64,000 nt of DNA, taken from Schistocerca nitens. Taxonomy: Eukaryota > Arthropoda > Insecta > Orthoptera > Acrididae. Positions 22,201-34,200 of the stretch are shown piece after piece. A program made the translations under genes and the position numbers. The stretch covers positions 4,784,501-4,848,500 of the forward strand of contig NC_064615.1 in assembly GCF_023898315.1 (NCBI RefSeq). The letters are read 5' to 3'. A model generated the notes under the pieces. The model was not told the DNA's origin and made no database searches. It worked only from the letters and a program-made list of their open reading frames with translations. Within the stretch, counting starts at the first letter, position 1. Each line of letters starts with the position of its first letter.

Positions 22201-25200
22201 GTGACTTCCGAAGAGAGGACCGTTATTCGGCTGTAAGGGCACGACACAACCGCCTTAAAGGCCTGGCCAGACAGAATGCGGCCTGGCCGTCCGGCCTGTG
22301 GCCTTGAACCGCAGCCGGCAGGCCGCACTGTCGAATCGCTCGTTACTGTATGGCGGCGGTCAGACAGGGTGCGGCTCTGACGCACCGGCAGCCGGCCTGC
22401 CGCACCGGCCGCCGCCGGGTTGTCACAGATCACAGACTCGCCGCAAGCCGGAGCGGCTGCGTGCCTCTGTTGGCGCACTCAACTGCTCTGTGGTCACACT
22501 GGAAGCAGCGGCGTGAGGCGGTTTTTGTCTTGCAGCTCGTTGGGCATGCATCATGGACACAGAAAGACTTATAGAGGAGGTGAGACAATACAACTTTTTG
22601 AACGATACACGCGATCCTGATTTGGAGGTAGAATACTTTTGCCCTCGATATACTCTTGATAGAAAGCTGAATTCTCAGAAATACTGTTGTCACTGTGACG
22701 TCCATAATTTCCAATATCAACTACTGTAAACTCGTAGTATGAATCAACGATCGCCAGGAGAACCAGCAAAATATATTGTTTGTAACAGAAGACCTGGGAT
22801 CCACTATCCTTCGGGCATTTTAACCTGATATCTTTCCGTCTATGCTTCCAAGGCAGTTCGGAAACCCCCAAAATTCTAGAAATCCTTCTTCAGATTTCTT
22901 CCACATCTCTGTTGTAGGAGTAGGTAAATACTTGGGCTGTAGAACCGTCCATATTACCTGGCACACTTATTTCACAATTTCTGAAACTGTTGAACGTCCT
23001 AACCGAAAAGAAAAAGCTACGGTCTGGCGGCTATCGCCTGTAGTCAAGTACATGGAAAAGATTAAAATAAATTATGCCGATAGAACGAGTAGATAAGTTA
23101 ACGACCAAAGATATGTTTGTTTAAATTCAATGACAATGTTATGAATACAATGAAACAAAACAATCTATTAAGTGGAAAGTTCTCTCTAGCGGGACATACG
23201 AAACTGGATGTTACTATCGTTTGCTGTATTCGAAAACACTGAAGATAAATTTATCACTCCACTCGTAACTACGTTGTGGGATAGCAGTTTCTTCCGCCGA
23301 GTCTGGAACCGCGCGACCGCTACGGTCGCAGGTTCGAATCCTGCCTCGGGCATGGATGTTTGTGTTGTCCTTAGGTTAGTTAGGTTTAAGTAGTTCTAAG
23401 TTCTAGGGGACTTATGACCTCAGCAGTTGAGTCCCATAGTGCTCAGAGCCATTTGAACCATTTGAACCATCTTCCGCCGAACCTTTCATATGATACAGCA
23501 AAACTGAAATGGAATAATTTATATGACTTCTGTTTGATGCACAAAGAGGCCACAAATGGTAAAACTTACCTCAAACAAATGGCTAGTCTGTGCCTTGTAT
23601 CAATTGGCTTTCTCCACTTCGTTGCGCACTTCTCGGTGCTACCCTTTAATCAGGCGATGCAGTTCCTCAAAACGTTCTCGCGACGTACGAAAATATTTGA
23701 AGAACCTGAAAGTTCCTGGCAGATTAAAACTGTGTGCCCGACCGAGACTCGAACTCGGGACCTTTGCCTTTCGCGGGCAAGTGCTCTACCATCTGAGCTA
23801 CCGAAGCACGACTCACGCCCGGTCCTCACAGCTTTACTTCTGGCAGTATCTCGTCTCCTACCTTCCAAACTTTACGGAAGCTCTCCTGCGAACCTATCTG
23901 CGTCAGGCTCTAGATCAATACACAGACGATGGTATTCTCCTAAGCTTTCTCTCTTGCTATTAATGTCCTGCACCCAACATCTCCGCACAAAGATAACGTG
24001 TCTGGCGTGAAGCTTCCAAATCGTCTAACGCCAAGACAATCGCGGTACGCCTGCAAGCTTAATAATGGGGTTCGTCCCCTTCCACAGTGTAACGTAACAG
24101 CTCACGCATCAAGATTCGCTGCGGCCAGCCGTTGCCTGTGTGGCGTCCCTGGCCGCTGACTGGCCCGGCATCCCGCTGCGCCGTCCGTCTCAGCGGCAGG
24201 CCGGATTCTGTCTGGCCAGGCCTTTAGTCCTGCATGGCAACTGGCATCTGACCTCGCAGCATCCACTGGACGTGTTGTGTCGAGGCAAACGTGGTGCAGA
24301 AGGCTTCGACAAAGTGGCCTTTATTGTCAGAGACCTGCTGCATGTCTACCGCTCACGCATCCACACAGAAGGAACGTCTAGGGTGGAGACATCGACATAC
24401 CAACTGGGCGGTCGCACGGGGCAATGGTGTTTTTACAGACGAGACCCGATTTAGTCTGGAGAGTGATTCGCAAAGGATTAGCATCCGGAGGGAATGTGGG
24501 ACACTATTTCGAGACCCAAACATTGTGGAAAGAGACCGATATCGGGGAGGATCCCTACTGGTATGGGCAGAGATTATTCTGACCATTCGAACCCCTCAGC
24601 AGTGGGGCAACCTATGTATCACCCCACTTTCCATTATTACCAAATTTATTCAAGATGGCGGCGCTGACGTCATCCAAGATGGCGGCATGTAGACTTGGCA
24701 ACAGCACATGACATCATCCAAGATGGCGGCTTTTGGAGGGAAGATAGGTCAATTGTGCTATGTCCACTAACCTAACCCCCAGAAAAAAATGGCGGGAATT
24801 TTGAATTTTGGCGGGATAATAGGTACCGAATAGTTCCTGTAAAATCGTTTGAGAAAGATTGCAGAGTGCGTGCCTCGATTCTGTCAATGCTGACCGGTCG
24901 AAAGGTGGAAAACACTTATCGGCCTTCCCTTCTGAACAAACACATGAACTCGCCCAGCACTTTAGACGAAGCCCGGTCACTGCGCATGGACCACCGTACA
25001 CTGCACGAGCTATATAAGCCGATCCGATGTAACCATTCCCCACCATGACTAACATGTTGTATACCTACCTAGCAAACATGTTTTCAAATGGCTGTTGCAC
25101 GGAAACGGTACGTTTCCGGAAATAGATTTCTATTCAAAATATTATGTACACTCTATCCTCTGTAAGTCCTAGAATGTAACAGGAATTTCCTGTATGTACT

Positions 25201-28200
25201 CGATGGAGCTACTCTAAGTAATTTTAATTCGTTGCTTCAGTTTGTCGTTCGGTGCTGTCCTCCAGTGATTAAACGGGAGTTATTCGCTCGACTTACAAAC
25301 ATCGTATTCTGTTTCATGTTGTTCATACTTTTTTTTATGTTCACTGCTGGCACTTTATCCATGTCCTCTCCTTACTATGAGACTTTTAAATTCACTTGTC
25401 TCTGTAATACACGGTCATTTTATTTCAACATGATGACTGTTGAAAATGGACTTCAGTACAAAACATGTTCAGTGTGAGAAATAAAAGTTTATAGTGGTAG
25501 CCACAGGTGTATGAAAATAGTGTTAGTTAAACAACTCAATTCGCAGATCTTACAAAAGTTTCGAATTCAGAACTGGGTCCGAGACAAACAATGAATGCAG
25601 TATGGCGCAAATATACCAGCCCATTATAAATAAATGTGAACCATGACAGAAACAACTATTTTATTTATCATCATATGTAGTAAGAGGAGATTAGAATTTG
25701 ATGCTCAGTGTAGTAACTACTTGGTATCCTAATAAAACGCCCCATTCAAGAATAACAAAACAGAATGACCAGATTTCAGGTGCAGCAGTAATGGTTTATG
25801 ATAATAACATCCTTACGGTTCAGATGCAGAGGGTTTACATATCAGGAGAAAATCCGTTACGAAAGTGAACTAGTTATATTTTATTGTACTTGAGAAGGAT
25901 ACGTTTGACAGCAATCTGAGCACATGTGGGATTCATTTGTCTTCTGTGGTTTATGTGTAGCGAGTGCAAGCATCTGACAGGACAAGAAAGCTTGCTTAAA
26001 CAGTCTGACTTTTCTGCTGACACCAGATCAGGGTCTTTGGTGTTATTTCCTCATGCTTGAGAAAAGACCAATAAAGAAAAGGAAAATCTTAGAGTATTTA
26101 AATGCAATACCTTATATTTGGCAATAAAACTATAGATAGATAACTTAAAATTATTTTTGTTAAAACTGGCTGTAGTTAATGATTACAGGACAGTTCTCCT
26201 ACCTCATTAAATTTATTCTAAGAGTTCATATATTTTCAAAATACTGTAGAAACTTCCTACACTTCGCCTCTTGGTATCTAAAATATAATTCACTTTTTAA
26301 CTGCTCTTAGGAGATGGTTACATTCTAGTGTTTGAGCTGGGGGAAGTAATTAGAACAGGTCTGATAAATTGTGACATCCTTGTATTACGTATGATATGAA
26401 AACATCACCTGTAATAACTCTTCTGGTAAATTGTAGAACAGTGTTCCTTTCCATGTATTAATTGTTGAAAGCGCTGAAAAGATGGCTTTGATATTCCATA
26501 CACGTTAATTGGGCATACAAAGAAGAGCTGTATATCTATGATTGCGTGTGTCCAAAACATGATTTCTACCTCACCATTTATGGCCGTCCTATCCACCTCA
26601 CTCCTACCCTCAAATACCTTGGCCTCACCCTCGACCGCCACCTCACCTGGACTCCCCATCTCCTTACCATCCAACACAAAGCTCACAACAGACTCCGCCT
26701 CCTGAAACTCCTGTCCAACCAGACGTGGGGACTGCATCCTTCCACTATCCTTCACACCTACAAATCCTTGATCTGCCCCATACTTTGTTATGCCAGTTTT
26801 GCTTGGATTTGCGCCCCTCCCAGGTTCTATAACGCCCCCCGAATCCTCGAGTGCCATTCACGCTGCCTCGCCTTTTGTAACCGCCTTCCATTCCCCACGC
26901 ACATCCTCTATGACCTCATCACTTTCCCCCACCTTCTCCTTTTCCTTGAACACATCCACACCCTGTATATTGCCCACCGACCGATCTCCCCCACCCCGTG
27001 GTTTCCCCATTCCTCTCCACCCCCAGCCTGTTGCCGCGCCTTTACCGTTGTGTCCCGCCCTCTGTCCATCTCCACACCCTCCACCTCCTTTCCCAACACA
27101 AATTCCAGCTTCTACCCTTTCCAGATGATGAACTTCGCACCGATGTCTACCCCTCCTACCAATTCTAACCCCACCTTCTTCCTGCCTCCTCCTCAGGGCT
27201 CCCTCACACCCCCTCCCTTCTCCTGAGAGGCTTTCGCCCTCCTACACCCCCTCCCTCTCCCGCGCTCCCCTTCAGAGTCTCTGCACTCCCTCCTGCCTTG
27301 TGTTCCCTCTTCATCTCCTGCCCCACCCTTCTCCTGTCCCTTGGTGCGGCTCCTGCCCCCTTTTTTCCTCTTCCTCCCCCCCCCCTCCCCATCGCACCTT
27401 CCTCCTCTCTTTTTCCCTCCTCTCCAGCCTCCAGTCCCTCAGCAGGTCCCTACCAGCCGTTTTTTGTTCTTCACGTGTGCTCCTTCGTTTCCAGTGGTTT
27501 TTCGTGCCCTGTGTGATTTTTATCCTGTGGCCGACTTTTAACTTGTGTTTGCCTCCAGTGTTTTTTTTTTTTAAATGCACTTTGATTTGCCAGCTGTGTT
27601 CTTTCAACTTTATGTCAACTTTTTAACTGTCCCCCAGTGTGTGTCCTCACCTTAGTGTATATTTTAACTCCTATGATCTCCATTTGCTGTGTTTTTTATG
27701 CCCCCCTTTTTATCCATCCTTTTTATGTAATCCCCCTTCTCTATTTTTGGAAAGTCAATTGGCTGAAGAGCGTTGGACTGTGCCGTTGCCAGCCCTCCCC
27801 TCCTCATAGGGAAGTGAATTTACAATGAAGTTAAAGAAAAGTATCCAAAAGTCAGAAATGAACGACACAGTAATCATAAAGTGAAAGGAACAACAACGCA
27901 CAGCGAGAGGGAATGACTGATGTTGCTGGACGCCACGGCACATTTAATCTCATGTACATACGATTATGTTTTTGTGCTTGTAAGCAGGGAAAATAATATT
28001 CTGAAATTGTGAATATAAATGGCAAGTTACTGAAATGAATAATATTACTATTTAATTTTGCAGGTTATTTGTAGTTCATATGCTGTGTACTTAATTTTGG
28101 CGCCAAGGAGACTGGTTTTGTATATAGATGTTTAATTTACAGCCCCGTTCTCCTGAGGAATTAAAGGAAGCTGACGACAGGTTCTTCTACATAAAATTTC

Positions 28201-31200
28201 CTGAAGGGGACGCCACAAGGATATTGTTAGAGGGAATGAACGGTAAGTCGATTGCTTAGGTCAGCAGCAATTCTTTTGGAACTAATATTCTGTGCTGCAC
28301 AACAGTTTTGAATGCGACAGTGCGTCACAGCCTTACATTAAGTGATACGCCAAGAAACATGCACCTCATATTGTTTTACGAAGAAAACAGTGATAGTTTC
28401 ATGAATCAATTAAATGCGGAGAAAAGAATGCTACCTCTGTATCAATGCTTTCGTTTTAAATAGAAAATTGACAATGTTCACTGTCATTTCCTTTTATGAG
28501 AACAATGCAAACATATAAATGTATATTTCCATACTTGTAAATAAAAGAGAACTTCATTATTCTACATCTACATCTACATACATTCTCCGCAATCCACTGT
28601 TTGATGTATAGTGGAGGGTACACTGTACCTCCAGAACTCATTTCCTTTCCCCTTCCTCTCGCCGACAGAGCGAGGGAAAAATGACTATCTACATGCTTCC
28701 GACGAGCTCTAATTTCTGTTATCTTATCTTCGTGGTCCTTAAGACGAAATGTATTTTGGCGGCAGCAGAATAATTCTGCAGTAAGCTTCAAAAGATGGTT
28801 CTCTAAATTTTCTAAGTAGCCCCTCCAGGGATTCGCATCAGAATTCACAAAGCATCTCTGTAATACTCGCGTGCTGTTTGGACCTACCGGTAACCTGAAT
28901 TTTTTCGATGCCTTGGTTTAATCCGATCTGATGGGGATCCCAAACACTCTAGCAGTATTCAGAAACGGATCACACTAGTGTTCTATACGCGGTCTGCTTC
29001 GTAGATGAGCTACACTTACTTCGTAAAGTTCTCCCAATAAACCGAAGTCGACCATCCGCTTTCCCTACTACCGTCCGTACATACTTGTTCCGTTTCACAT
29101 CACTTCGCAACACTACACTCAGATATTTAATCGACATGTCTCAACTCGTACACCATTAATGCTGTATTCGAACATTACTCTATTGTTTTTCCTACTCATC
29201 TGCATTAACTTGCATTGTTCTACATGTAGAGAAGGCTGGCATTGATCACACCAACTACAAATTTTGTCTAAGTCATCTCGCATCCTTCTACAGTCACTCA
29301 ACAGTAACACCTTTCCGCACACCACAGCGTCTTCAGCAAACAGCCGAGGGTTGCCGCTCAGTGTGTCTGTCACAGAAAAAGAGTGGTCCTGTGGCACTTC
29401 CCTACGGCACTCCCAATGATACCTTTGTGCCCGACGAATACCCGCCGTCGACGAGAACGTACTGGGTTCTATTACCCAGGAAGTCTTCGAGCCACCTGGA
29501 AACATATTCTGAATGCTTGCATATTCCCTATGCTTGTACCTTTGTTAACAGTCAGCAGTGTGGCACCGTGTCGAATGCTTTACGGAAATCTAGGAATGTG
29601 GAACCTGCCTTCTTGACAGATTTATCAACTTTAGTAACCATCGTCACTGTAATGACATCATGATCACTAAACCGTGTCTCTATACTGACACTGCTGCAAG
29701 GCCAAGTCTGCTTTTGCTTACTAGAGCTAAAATATTTCCATTTCGTGTGGGTTGTCGAACCAGTTGTTCAAGACAGTTTTTGGAATACGTGCTCCGTGCT
29801 TCACAAGGCTTTCTGTCCATATCATCTGCAATGAATCCACAGACGTCACAGTCTATACTCGGCATATTAAAGTCACCTCCGATTAATAATGCATGATCAG
29901 GATATGTCCGTTATACTTTCATTGAATTATTCTACAACGGTTACGGTAGAATCAGGTGGCTGGTGAGAACATCCGATAATTAACCTGAGTTCACGTAGAC
30001 GTGCTGCTCATTTCACAGTCAGACTCATTTTCGACCTCGATAGACAGCAATGAACACTCGCCCTCCTATGGCGTCTGATACCTCTTTTCAAAAAAATGGT
30101 TCAAATGGCTCTGAGCACTATGGGACTCAACTGCTGTGGTCATAAGTCCCCTAGAACTTAGAACTACTTAAACCTAACTAACCTAAGGACATCACACACA
30201 TCCATGCCCGAGGCAGGATTCGAACCTGCGACCGTAGCAGTCGCACGGTTCCGGACTGCGCGCCTAGAACCGCGAGACCACCGCGGCCGGCTACCTCTTT
30301 TCGATACACAGCCAGTTAAGTAAGATCGTGGTTGGGTTAAACAGTAGAAAAATGTATTTGACAACAAACTAAAACATATGCATGCATCATATATGAACAA
30401 ACGAAAAATGCAATTACAATTAATAATTCGTCCAGTCACCCGCAGAGTCGACAACTGCTTGCATTTCCGAGCCATGCTTGAAACCGAGTTCTCCGCATAT
30501 TCACGCGGAAAAGACCTCCAAATGCGTCGAATTTGCGTTGAGAGCTCTTTCAAGCAGAATTCTGCTTCCGGTTGACACAGTGTTAAGAATACGTTTCCCT
30601 AAAAAAGGTTAATAATAATTTTTTCCCACTTTTGGAGTCACTTTACCGATTGAGTCACGTTCTTCAAAGTCATCCACGTTTGTAAGCAGTTCATGGCGTG
30701 TTACCCAGATGTGTACAAATGCTATGATTTCCCCATATATTTAGACGCCGCGGCGTGACTCATGTCGGGCCTTTGGGGTGGCTACAGAGAAAGACAGCCC
30801 AAAATCGCGATGCATAAGCTGCATTCTAGTCTCTTCTTGTATATCTAAGCCAAGAATTCAAAGTAAACTAATGCCTTATGGACATTGCATTTGCCCTATT
30901 TTGGGCTGTGAAAGAACTAAGGCAACATCTTTTACCATCTGTATGTACTGCTGACCTTACTCTTACCTAGACTATGTCGCTAAATATTTCGGAGCTTCCT
31001 ATTCGGGTTCCAGCCAGTTCTCGGTTCCGAGAGTAATTTGAGCGCAACAACCTCCCTGGAGGGCAGTAAGTACAGAAACTTTGGAACTCATACTTCAACA
31101 ATTTACTGCTAAAATTTTCACAGTTGAAGCTTGTCTGCTTATTTCGCATCCTGCACTCTCGACAGCAGCAGGCAGGTCCTCCTCCACATCTCAGACGAGG

Positions 31201-34200
31201 CCCGCCCAGAAGACACAGAGAGCGCCCATTGGGACTCTTTCCGAAACTGGACACTATTTCCCTAAGGCGTTCCGTAACGCGCCTAACACTAGAGCTCCAG
31301 ATAACTAGTAACCCCCCCCCCCCCCCCCTGTGTGCCTGCAGGGACCCTGCTGAAGGAGCGGCCACCTGTCCACTCGCAGAGTGAATGGGCGATACGAGAC
31401 TATCAGCCTTCACATTGATTTCCCACCTCGGGCGATGCGACCGCTAACAACCCGCCACAATTCTACAGTGAGCGCGATTCCCCACGTCGGGTATGTTGGA
31501 AGATGCCTCGACAGCACAGCCCGTGAGCAAACGAGCAACACTGGAGGTGTCCCATGCGATGCACCAGTTTCTCCGCTGCCGCCACACTCCGAGGCAGCAG
31601 CCTGCAGATGGCTGACCATGGTCTTAAGTGTCTTCAGCTATTTGCTAACTGTGGCCACCTTCTCCTGCGTCCGCACACAACAGGCACACACACAATACAT
31701 CCTGCTACTACAAATTTAAAAAACGAAGAGGAAGAGCTAAATGTGTGACTTGCAAGTCTCCTCGTGCTTCACCAATGGAGACTGCCAGCTGAGTGAGGTG
31801 TGGTCAGAGATCACAGGCTGTCCAAAGCAAACAACCAAATGGCTACTGCGCTACAGATTGCGCGAATGTACACGTTAGCGGTATTAAAATGCGATACTGT
31901 ACCTCTGAAATACAAAAATACACAATGAATTTCAGAATGAAATTTTACAAGTACACAAAAACATGCAAAGAATTTAAGAACTGAAGTGCGGAAACAACCA
32001 AAAAAGTTAAATATGCTACATGCTAGTCTCCTGGTGCTTCACCAACAAAGGCTGATGGCTGCTATGGATATCATGTATTTTCGTAAGTTATACCTACTCT
32101 CGCTGATAAGGTATAAATTTAAAATATTTCTAAATGTATGTCTACCCAACATTATTTCCTGTATCTACTAAATTAAAAAAAAATTGTTCCACTCTGTTGT
32201 TCAGTAGTACATAGTTTATATGAAAAATGTTCTTGTCTCTCATCCTATGTCAATGTGCTTTTCATATGACTATAAGATCAAAGTATGGAACACATTCCAA
32301 ATTATAAGTATTGAAGGGGTTCCCAGAAGACACATCTTTAGTAATTTTACGTTGCTTTTGCCCAGATTATTACTTTATCAAAATTATAAATTACAGTTTT
32401 GTAAGTAAACATGGACAGAGTTATGGACAACACCAGAAATATTGAAGAAGACTTGGAGCCCTTGAAAAGCAATATCCAAAAAGCAGTAAATTAAGTAGTC
32501 AGCAGACAAAATATTAAGTATAAACAAGAATGGGTTACATTAACAAAAATGTCAATAATAAATTTAAGGTGCAAGCTGAAACAACAGTGAGGAACGACAA
32601 AGGCAATATAGAGCGTTGAGAAATGTAATCAACCGAGAGTCAAGAAAGGCTAAACAACAAATTTTGGAGGGCCAAAGTAAAGGATTTAATGAAACATTCA
32701 AGGTACAGAAAGTTATTGTGCATATTAATCACTTAAATAGTTCTTTAGAAATAGATAAATAAAATGCAATTCAGTTTAAAAGGAAAATGGGATGGTATTA
32801 TATGAGCAGAAAGACATAACAGAAAAACTGTATGTGGGAAATAATAAAGTTATGAAACTGAAGAACACTCAGAAAGTCGATCCCAAAGACAAGGGGGACT
32901 ATATTACCTGCTAGTTGATGATCTACCAGCAGAACTCATCAAGGCTGCTGGAGACAACAGCTACATGACGAACTGCTCCATCTCATTCTAGTTATATACG
33001 AAACCACGAATCTCACAAAAGACTTTTAAAAAATATCTCACAGTGCCAGCATGCAAACAGATGTAATCCAGTAGGACCCTCAGTACTGTAACATCTCCTC
33101 CAAGGTTTTGACCTCTATCATTCTGTGGTGGATCGAAGGCGGGATAGATGCAGTGATCCTGGACGACGAGTTTCATTTGAGAAGAGGTGCGGATACACGA
33201 GAAGCGATACTCGGGTTACGAGTAATTATTGAGATACTAAAGAAGGCCCATAACATATATATTGCCTTCGTTGACTTAGCAAAAGCATGGCGAGAGATTT
33301 TGAAATGCTGAGAGAGAGTGGCATAAAGCATAAGGACAGAAGAACAGTGCAGAGTCTGCATAGAGAAGAGGTGGGTATGATAAGATGTGGAGAATATCAA
33401 AACGAAGGGTGTGCGACAGGGTTGCCCATACACTCCTGCCTTATTCAATGGATACATTCAGAAGGCAATAGATTAAGTCAGAGAGAAACTAGGAGCTACA
33501 GAAGTAATTAACGTCCATGGTAAGAAAACAGACATGAGATTTGCTGATAATATTGCAGTGTTAAGTGAAGACATGAAACAGCTAGAAGCAGTGCAGCCGC
33601 ACATAGAAAACACCCTCAGCTCCTGCTATATTATGGAAATTAATGAAGCCAGCACAAAAATCTTAGCGATGATTCGCAGAAAACCGCTGCTCAGTACTCA
33701 CTTAACATTGAGCGACTGGAGGCCATCCTTCGCCCACCTAGGGACTAAAATTACATCAGATGGAAAATCAAAGAAGGATCTTTCAAATCAAAGCTACCAG
33801 GCAAAGGCTGCTTTTTACAAAAGAAGAAGCCTTTTGACATCCAACTACATAGACAGAAATCTCAGGAAAGTCCCCATAAAGACCGTTGTTTGCTGTGTGC
33901 TGCTGTACAGAAGTGAAACATGGGCATTCGGAGAAGCAGAAAAACACAAAATAATAGACTTCGATCTGCCTTGCTACCGCAGAACGCTGAAGATTTCCTG
34001 GATAGATACGGTACCAAATGAAGATGTGCTCCACAGAGTGGAGGAAGAGAAACCGTGCCAGCTTATCCCACACCGAAGGGACACGTGGGGCTGCCACCTA
34101 CTGAGACATACATGCCAACAGGGAATCATATAGCGCTCGTAGAAAAAAGTGTTCCGAAACTTTTACCTGAAATGCTCCTCCATGATACTGACAAGAGGGA

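Larger units (their letters stand above)
22258..24223 (-). mobile_element. PIF/Harbinger-like element with TTA target duplication
   Basis: The ends AAGGCCTGGCCAGACAGAAT (22258) and ATTCTGTCTGGCCAGGCCT (to 24223) are mirror images. TTA stands at 22255-22257 and again at 24224-24226, the 3-bp duplication typical of PIF/Harbinger. It carries a HARBI1-like transposase scrap (minus strand) and the start of a MADF-domain ORF (plus strand), the two-gene content known for this superfamily. The terminal regions are very GC-rich. Two SINEs are inserted (23301-23469 and about 23708-23895). Confidence 0.85.
21768..24600 (+). mobile_element. Tc1-like relic split by a PIF/Harbinger insertion
   Basis: The left end CACTGGTGTCCAAAATGTAA at 21768 follows TA and is a typical Tc1 terminal sequence. 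The transposase N-terminus is at 22089-22255 (MARQLSVNRPVVSRMWRQCI) and the DDE part at 24291-24600 (WRHRHTNWAVARG, GVFTDETRFSLESDSQR, GGSLLVWAEIIL). The 2-kb gap between is the Harbinger-like element. The C-terminal third and right end are missing. Confidence 0.8.

Noticed and set aside
23737-23812. tRNA-like sequence (and its copies at 45166-45242 and 45480-45541)
   Set aside because: A and B boxes are present, but the acceptor stem does not pair, the anticodon loop lacks the invariant U, and constant flanking sequence is shared between copies. This is a SINE family and not a working tRNA gene.
25005-25025. TATA-like block CTATATAAGCC as a promoter
   Set aside because: No open frame or transcript feature follows it, and TATA-like strings are frequent in AT-rich DNA.
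30967-31719. Overlapping open frames on both strands in a GC-richer part of intron 3
   Set aside because: Open on both strands because of composition; no motif, no splice context, inside an intron.
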